Source of the DNA: Paragonimus westermani
Taxonomy: Eukaryota; Platyhelminthes; Trematoda; Plagiorchiida; Troglotrematidae
Reading direction: 5' to 3'
Assembly (NCBI GenBank): GCA_008508345.1
Contig: QNGE01003277.1
Coordinates: 1-64,000, forward strand
DNA: 64,000 nt
The translations under genes and the position numbers were made by a program. Below are positions 57,835 through 64,000 of this stretch, piece by piece. A model generated the notes under the pieces. It had not been told where the DNA came from, ran no database searches, and saw only the letters and a list, made by a program, of their open reading frames with translations. How positions within the stretch are numbered: the first letter of the stretch is position 1; each line of letters opens with the position of its first letter.

Positions 57835-60800
57835 CGATTTCGCAATGGTTTCACACTAACTTGATTTGTTAGACGAACCCAGTTACCAAGTCCTGACCTT
57901 TAGCTACTCTGAAGTTTACGTGACATGATGTTCGGTCACAATAAGTCTCCTTTACGATAAGATTGTTGCGTAACCGTGTCAAGTGGTTTGGCGAGGAACG
58001 CCTGGCGCGACCTTCTTTTAAACAACTGGAGTGATTTATTGGGTTGAAGGCCTGTAAGTTTGTCTGTATTTCATGTCCACCAAAAATTATCACCTCATGG
58101 ACAAGTAACTGTAGTCACAAGATCGAATAAGCCGTCTGTCTTTTACCGTTCTAGTGTGTTCAGTCATACAGAACCTATGAGATTCTGTTGAAACTGTGCC
58201 ATTAATTTTCGAAATCAAGTGCAGATTTGACATACGTATTCGGACTACTAAATCAGATGTTCAGACCGCATGCTTATCAGAATCATAGCGATGTAATAAA
58301 GGTATTGTTGACCTCTTATGGACGATGCTATTCGACGGTTTCCTCTGTCACGTTCGGTGGTCAGTATTTGCTTGTTTTCCGTCGACTTCATTTGTCCCAA
58401 TCTTCCTGTTACTAACCGTAAGAACCTAAAACATTCTTCCGATTCGTCTTCCATTCCTTAATTGCCCAACACATATTCAGATGTACATAAGTAGTCCCAA
58501 CTACCACTAATTTATAAACACCATCTGAATCCCACAAATCTCAGAAATTTCCGAAGTTATCCGACTCGAAGAGCATCCACTAAAAACCAGACACAAGTTA
58601 AATCTACACTTGTTACTACAAGCCTTATAAGTGAGTTCACCGCAAGTTTTGTGAACACGAAAAGTCAATGAACGCACCGTTTGTTCGACTTGATAGAGCG
58701 CACGGAACGCGACTTCACAGCAAGCATTGATCGCATATCCATATGATATAGAGGGCTTGGTACGCATGACTGAATCTGTTTACATTCTAGTCTCGTCCAA
58801 CCACGCCCCTCTGCTTCGATGGCCAGTAGCGAAATTGTCACCAATTTTTGTAGTTTGTCTCACACAGTCATCGAATATTTTACCAGGCTTGGTGAATGAG
58901 CACAGTGTCGAGCTTTGCGAACGACACATCCGAAACGACATCGCTTTTCATCAAATCACAAACTACTTGACCCTGTCGAATGTGGCCTACTTCACGATTG
59001 GCCGAGCAGGCTGGTGGGATTTTAACCCTGCTTTCCGGATGACCACAGCGGGGAAAAACAGAAACGGAATATTCACCTTAATCAGATGGCTGATTCCATC
59101 TTCAGAATAATGTACCCAGAGTGTACCGCGCAAAGTGCGAATTCTTGTAAGATGCGAGTAGAGATCGGACTAAGTTCTTTCTTCTAAGGTGAACAGAATA
59201 ACCGCTTACCTGCGCGATTGGCAATTCCTCTTCCATATGCATTACTGAGTACTAAATTTTCAGTGTGACGATGAAGTTCCTCGTCACAGATACAAACATA
59301 CTATCCATAAACTACACTCACATTTTACAGTCTTTGGCCAACACACGTTTTAACTCGTCTACATGGTCTGCCTTGTCAACCAGCTGCGGACACTTTGAGT
59401 ACGCCTGAACAAGGCCACAGTTGAAGGTTGACTTGTAACACAAGATTTTATCATTTCAGAATATCCGGAAAGTTTCCAGCCACCATACACCTATCGTTAC
59501 ATCTAACAGAATGTAAAATTATACGGCAAATAAAGGGCGGAATAAAGTTCGTGCGGTTTGTCTGATCCAGTTTATTGTGATACCATCGATTAGAGCACCA
59601 TTTCCACTTGCTCAGTCCTTCTCTTAACATGTTAAAATATGTAGTACCTTTTCTCATGCCCAGTGGCGATTATTCTGTGATCAGTCCTTCAAGTTCTACA
59701 GTTAGCCCAGCCAGGAAATTTTACGTTTTTTCACAATCCAACGTTCGTGCGCAACACACTACAAGTGTTTTTCAAAAAAAACTTTCTCACTACATCAACC
59801 CACTGCAATGAAACACGCTATCGGCCCACAATGTATCTTTGCTGACTTTCATTCATCTGTCCTGATAACGATCTCTGACTTACGCACTGACCTTCAGTCA
59901 CTGCTAGCCTGTACGGGGAACACCTACATACGCAAAATCGGCCAACACGCACACTTTGTTGTTTGAGTGTGTTTTCACTTAATGGCACGTAACTAAAAAA
60001 TATCGTCCCGGCCGGTGACCTTTAGTGCAGTCTGAAAAGAGTGAACAGTGAACGCAATGAGAATGTAAATCTGTCAAACGCCAGTCATTTCCCACTCGCT
60101 CTGTCCACTGAACGACAAGTGTGAGGGGCGCTAGGTTCAAACCAGTGAGAACCGCTGTGCTCACAAAATGCCTGTTACACTTCCCTGGGATGGTTAGAAA
60201 TAAGGTAGAATATGATATTTTGAACGCCCGAACAGAACCATAGGTTTGACTGTACACCTTGGATTTCTTGTATTAGATTAAGTGATAGAGTGCACAGTTA
60301 ATCTCAGTATACAATTACACTGAGTTCAGAAAGTAATGCAGCGCATTATTAGACAACCTAATACGTAGTTTGATTATCAACCATTACAGGGATGGAGATG
60401 GTATGTTTAGATAACAGCGAAAGTAGAGACGCTTCCCTAAGTCGGATCCTATGTTGTAAATCAATAGTGTTCACACTGAGTGTCAGTGGGTAATTCTCCC
60501 TGAACCATCTTTAGTACTCTATCTATGACGAAACCGGCGGAACGCGGAGAAACGAGAAACTTTGAATGGCAAGAATTCCGTTAGGAACTTCAGTTTTTGG
60601 CTCCCTCCGAACCACGTCTTCATCATTTGTACCACGACATGCCTGTGTAATCAGTGGGCTTACACCTGAGCCCAACTGCGAAAAGATCAGTCAAATAAAT
60701 CTTTCCCTTTCATCGTGGTTCGCCTTCAACAATTCTTGGTCGACGATACACGTGATGCAGCTTCACCTTGAGCAACTGTTAGCTGAACTATCATCTTATG

Positions 60801-61490
60801 ACTTAACTTTCTGAAATTGTTATAAGCAAATATTTTTATCACTCAGCAATATATTCATTTAAGGATGACTTCTTAGAACCCACAGCAAAGATAAAGTGAA
60901 ACAGCGATGCGATGGCAGATTTCAGTTTGTCGATATTTCTGTCACACGGTCTTCTGTCTTCACCAGCAGTAGTTGAAGTAGTAACGAGCCTAAAGACAAG
61001 CCGTTTGGCCCCGTCGTAAAAGATATCAACTTTTTGACACGAGTTCAGAGTTTAGTGATGATGAGCAGAAAAGAGCCTAGTGCGACGTGAATGATCAAGC
61101 CCTACCACATACTTGACGGTTGTGGTCTTCAGGGATTGTCTCGATTTTCACTGCTCAGTCGCTGACTGCTTTATCCAGAACACATTTTCCGGAGGATCTT
61201 CGTCTGTGTCATTCAGCTTCAATGCGACCATATACGGATTGAAGTCCGGAATTCTCGAAGTGACCGAAGTGTCTACTCAGTTCTACGTCATGGTGACTGT
61301 CATCCACCAGAAAGCTTTGCTCACATTCAGGAGACATGTCGGATCGTAAACGACATGCATTTTAGTCGATACAACCTTGTCAGCAAAAACCTGATTACAG
61401 TCTTGGTGGAGCTAAAAGGTATGAGCAATAACCTCATTCATCAAGCCCAACGTTATCGCAGTTTGCAACGACGAAGTTGGAGTACTGGAC
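57835..61490. other. stretch with weak exon-like frames, otherwise unassigned
   Basis: Plus-strand frames following acceptor-like sites occur at 58791-59110 (after TTTACATTCTAG; includes NVAYFTIGRAGWWDFNPAF), 59616-59811 (after TTTCCACTTGCTCAG), 60594-60814 (after GAACTTCAG) and 61113-61349 (includes SFNATIYGLKSGILEVTEV). They could belong to a plus-strand gene continuing from 57.2 kb, but I could not connect them in phase, and each is within chance expectation. Confidence 0.25.
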
Positions 61491-61503
61491 ATTAATGTAA
61501 CTG
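61491..61503. repeat. target-site duplication, left copy
   Basis: ATTAATGTAACTG is repeated exactly (13 of 13) at 62135-62147. The two copies enclose the hammerhead SINE pair. Confidence 0.92.
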
Positions 61504-61608
61504 ATGAGTAGTCAGGGATTTGGTTTATTTTCAAGTTGACTATCACTCCCATTTGATCGCAGCATTCGCATTCAGATGGACTTTCCAGCCAGCCTCTTTC
61601 GAACAGAA

Positions 61609-61653
61609 GCACTAGATTCGAGTTTCGCTCTCATTAGACCTCGTCAGTAGTGC
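61609..61653 (-). ncRNA. hammerhead ribozyme, damaged
   Basis: The core CTGACGA and GAAA remain. Stem II has a mismatch (GGTCT against AGAGC), stem III pairs ACT with AAT, and the cleavage triplet is ATC. Activity is probably reduced or lost. Confidence 0.75.
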
Positions 61654-61936
61654 ATATCCTTGCCATGACCGGGATTTGAACTCCGGCCATTCCAATCATG
61701 AGGCGACCGTGTTAACCACTGCGCTCATCAGTAATCTAACATATCGCCTTCCAGGGTTAATGAGTTCAGTGATCTCGACCTGTCTTGGAAGTCCTAATCG
61801 CGGGGTTATCGATTGGCGTTAACAGGCAGTAACTGTGTCTCCTCTCGAGACGATCGGGCAACCTGATCATTGCTCGCAAGCGAGAGTGGTTGAGCGTTCA
61901 GATTTGATAATTCGGTCGTGCCTGATGTGAGGTCAA

Positions 61937-61992
61937 TGGCGCAGTGGTTAACACGGTTGCTTCATGATTGGAATGGCCGGCGTTCAAATCCC
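61937..61992 (+). promoter_or_regulatory. Pol III A and B boxes of hammerhead SINE
   Basis: A box TGGCGCAGTGG at 61937-61947 and B box GTTCAAATCCC at 61982-61992, the same sequence and spacing as in the copy at 50.3 kb. Confidence 0.8.
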
Positions 61993-62009
61993 GGCCGTGG
62001 CAAGGATAT

Positions 62010-62054
62010 GCACTACTGACGAGCTCTAATGAGAGCGAAACTGGAGTCTAGTGC
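62010..62054 (+). ncRNA. hammerhead ribozyme, type I, intact core
   Basis: Stem I is GCACTA/TAGTGC, core CTGACGA, stem II GCTCT-AATG-AGAGC, GAAA, stem III ACT-GG-AGT, cleavage after GTC. It lies 17 bases after the B box. Confidence 0.9.
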
Positions 62055-62134
62055 TTCTTTTCGAAAGAGGCTGGCTGGAACGTCTATCTGAATGCGAACG
62101 CTGCGATCAAATTTTAGTGATGGTCAACTTGAAA

Positions 62135-62147
62135 ATTAATGTAACTG
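62135..62147. repeat. target-site duplication, right copy
   Basis: Identical to 61491-61503 over 13 bases. It directly follows the SINE tail TCAACTTGAAA. Confidence 0.92.
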
Positions 62148-62149
62148 GT

Positions 62150-64000
62150 GGATTCCGAATCCAGGTCATTTGGACCGACACGAGTAGGGAACACGGAACC
62201 ATTCTCATAACGCTGCTATTCAGTCGGTTGTTCATACCACGGACTGTTGCGTTGATTCAGTCTCTCATAGTCCTCTGCCTATCACATTTTATGGAATCAT
62301 ATGCCTTTTGTCATACAATGCTATTCTTGAGCTGGGAATGTCCACTTATACAGTCATCGGTTTTTGACTACTGAACCATTTGGATTCCCCAGAAGTCTGT
62401 GACACAACTGTGCAGCGAACCAGATGTTGACTTTGGCCTGTATTTTGAAAGTTGCCCTGCTGTGGAAGGACATCTTGCCGTCCCTACGCGTGAGCTTATG
62501 ATCCAGTAACTTGGAGGGTTTTTGGTTGATGGTGGCCAATTTTTTCTCTTCCACTGTTAACCTTCATATGAAACACTTTTGTTTAATGATTATAGCTACG
62601 GAGTTGTTTATACTTGCTAACTCTAAAGGAGAATATATTAGCTGTTTAGTGTTGCTACTCACAGAACAATCAGCTTGCATGGAATTTTCCCTTCTCGTCA
62701 CATGTTATTGTTTACATTCGAGACCACCGACTGTTGTTCAGCTGAAGCACGTTGCGCAGATTTCTGTCCAGATTAAATGACAAACAAAAATGTTAGTACT
62801 GGTGGCAACAGCAGGAATTATGTTCCACAATGCTTTTGGGGTTTGTGCTGATATAGTCGCCCACGCATATCAAGAGACGACTGATATGACTTCCATGCCC
62901 TATGGTGAGCAAAACAGCAGCACACGAAAGATTGCCCGTTTTTTGTCTACGATTGTAGTCCGCCCAAATCCGCAGTATACAGTGAGCTCAAAAACACTAG
63001 CGTCGGCCGTAGAAGGGGGAAGTACTGCAGGTTTGGCGAGTGTCGTATACAGAGAATCTGAGTCCGTTTTGCATACGTTATTTATTAAAAGTGTTGAATA
63101 TTCGACGGTATTTCAGTTTAAAACTTCCGCGCAAATAACAAGAAGATAGTATTCAGTACTAAATGAATCAGAATCTGTTATCGACCGACATCATTGACAC
63201 ATCCATTGTCACAAGCTGTATTCTGATTCGTCCAGTGCAGAACAAGCGATATAACATTGAAACTGTTTGTCCATTCCTGATGTAGACTCAAGCGACACTG
63301 GACTGTTTCGCTGTTACATTGTCTGCTACATCGGGGTGCACGTAGTGAATCAAACAGGGTTAAACCTGAAGAGTAAACTCACGTGAAATAGAACAACACG
63401 GTCCGGTGACGAAGCCACAAAACACTGAAACGCCATACGCAGCTTAAGATTCTTCCTATATGGCTACCTAAAATCTGTACAAATTCCACGAATGGCGCGA
63501 TAAAACTAAGAACAATGTTTTAATGCTCACAATAATTGTGGGAAAACTGCCAGTTTTCCGTCAACCGTCCACTGGTTTGCAGATAGTCATCAGTCATGAA
63601 TGCAACCTGTTTATCCATTTTATGCTGGAAAAGTTGTCACTGTAGTACACTGTGTTGGGAAAATACCGTAGTTTACTTTGCCCACTTGAAATTTTTGATG
63701 CATACTGATTGTCATCCCGCACTACCTTTCAACCGTGGAGAATTGCCTATCAACAGGCTGTTACTGTTTACGGACCATGGTAGCCAAAACAGTGGTACGG
63801 TGGAGCCGAGTGATTTAATCCGTATTGTGAAGGCACTCCTGTGTCGGGGTGCACAAGTGTGTTTCGGACACCTGAAGGAGCCTTTTCTGCTACCTTGGCA
63901 CGGTGGTCAGTTTTGCACACTGCACCAGTCCGAAGATTATTGCTGACTAAGATTTCGATCCATGCGGGTTCTACCACGTCAGATAAGCCAACAGGGAGCA
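62150..64000. other. unassigned stretch to window end
   Basis: Other than the frame at 62790-63149, nothing was recognised. The frame at 63596-63946 (+) has no motif. Confidence 0.35.
62790..63149 (+). CDS. possible small ORF, unknown protein
   Basis: An ATG-started frame of 119 codons begins with a hydrophobic stretch (MLVLVATAGIMFHNAFGVC) that could act as a signal peptide. It continues with a Ser/Thr-rich region (SSKTLASAVEGGSTAGLASV). No splice sites are required. No family is recognised and the length is within chance expectation. Confidence 0.22.
   Translation: MLVLVATAGIMFHNAFGVCADIVAHAYQETTDMTSMPYGEQNSSTRKIARFLSTIVVRPNPQYTVSSKTLASAVEGGSTAGLASVVYRESESVLHTLFIKSVEYSTVFQFKTSAQITRR

Larger units (their letters stand above)
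61504..62134. mobile_element. head-to-head pair of hammerhead SINEs with target-site duplication
   Basis: The left arm (61504-61724, minus) runs from the tail, through the ribozyme and B box, to the A box, where it stops. The loop and right-hand copy (61725-62134, plus) form a nearly complete monomer starting at TCATCAGTAATCTAA. The exact 13-bp duplication flanks the whole 631-bp pair, so both copies arrived together. Compared with the pair at 49.8 kb, the left copy is truncated at a different point and the junction falls at a different base. The left ribozyme is damaged; the right one is intact. Confidence 0.92.

Noticed and set aside
1..64000. CRISPR arrays, operons, prokaryotic promoters or ribosomal RNA
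   Set aside because: No regularly spaced short repeats, no rRNA-like sequence and no prokaryotic gene organisation were seen. The content is eukaryotic.

Overview
The window looks like non-coding DNA from a eukaryotic genome, most likely a parasitic flatworm and probably a digenean trematode. Support comes from the repeat content. There are tRNA-headed SINEs carrying a type I hammerhead ribozyme, the arrangement known from the schistosome Sm-alpha family. There are several decayed Penelope-like elements (PLEs) with a GIY-YIG endonuclease, and CR1-like and RTE-like LINE relics. The sequence is AT-rich and has no operons, ribosome binding sites or long open frames. I cannot name the species.

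Host genes: none is certain. Almost all open frames of 60-150 codons are as frequent as expected by chance at this base composition, so length is no evidence here. The best candidate is a three-exon model on the minus strand at 45885-46805, with matching intron phases and good splice sites. Weaker exon candidates are at 3478-3795, 11081-11446, 14061-14274, 25263-25726, 51690-52275, 53881-54043, 57211-57830 and 62790-63149. I recognise no protein family in any of them.

Layout: 0-16 kb is mostly featureless, with a SINE tail at base 1, a SINE-2 fragment at 2332, a PLE endonuclease relic near 5 kb and a broken hammerhead SINE at 9.2 kb. 16.5-18.6 kb holds two PLE insertions. 25.9 kb has an inverted SINE-2 pair. 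28.2-30.5 kb is a PLE relic abutting a CR1-like LINE. 31.0-35.3 kb holds a PLE with 360-bp inverted arms and degraded SINEs. 38.2-40.0 kb has a hammerhead SINE and an RTE-like LINE. 41-43 kb has an inverted SINE-2 pair and a full hammerhead SINE monomer. 47.7-50.5 kb has a PLE and a head-to-head hammerhead SINE pair. 52.9 kb has a miniature PLE pair. 61.5-62.1 kb has a second hammerhead SINE pair.

Main observation: nine insertions from three unrelated families (PLE, hammerhead SINE, second tRNA-SINE) share one topology. Each is an inverted pair with the 3' tails facing outward. Three are flanked by exact 12-13 bp target-site duplications enclosing the whole pair, so the inverted pair was made and inserted in one event. 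Target priming from both ends of the break on dimeric or paired RNA templates (twin-priming-like) would explain this.
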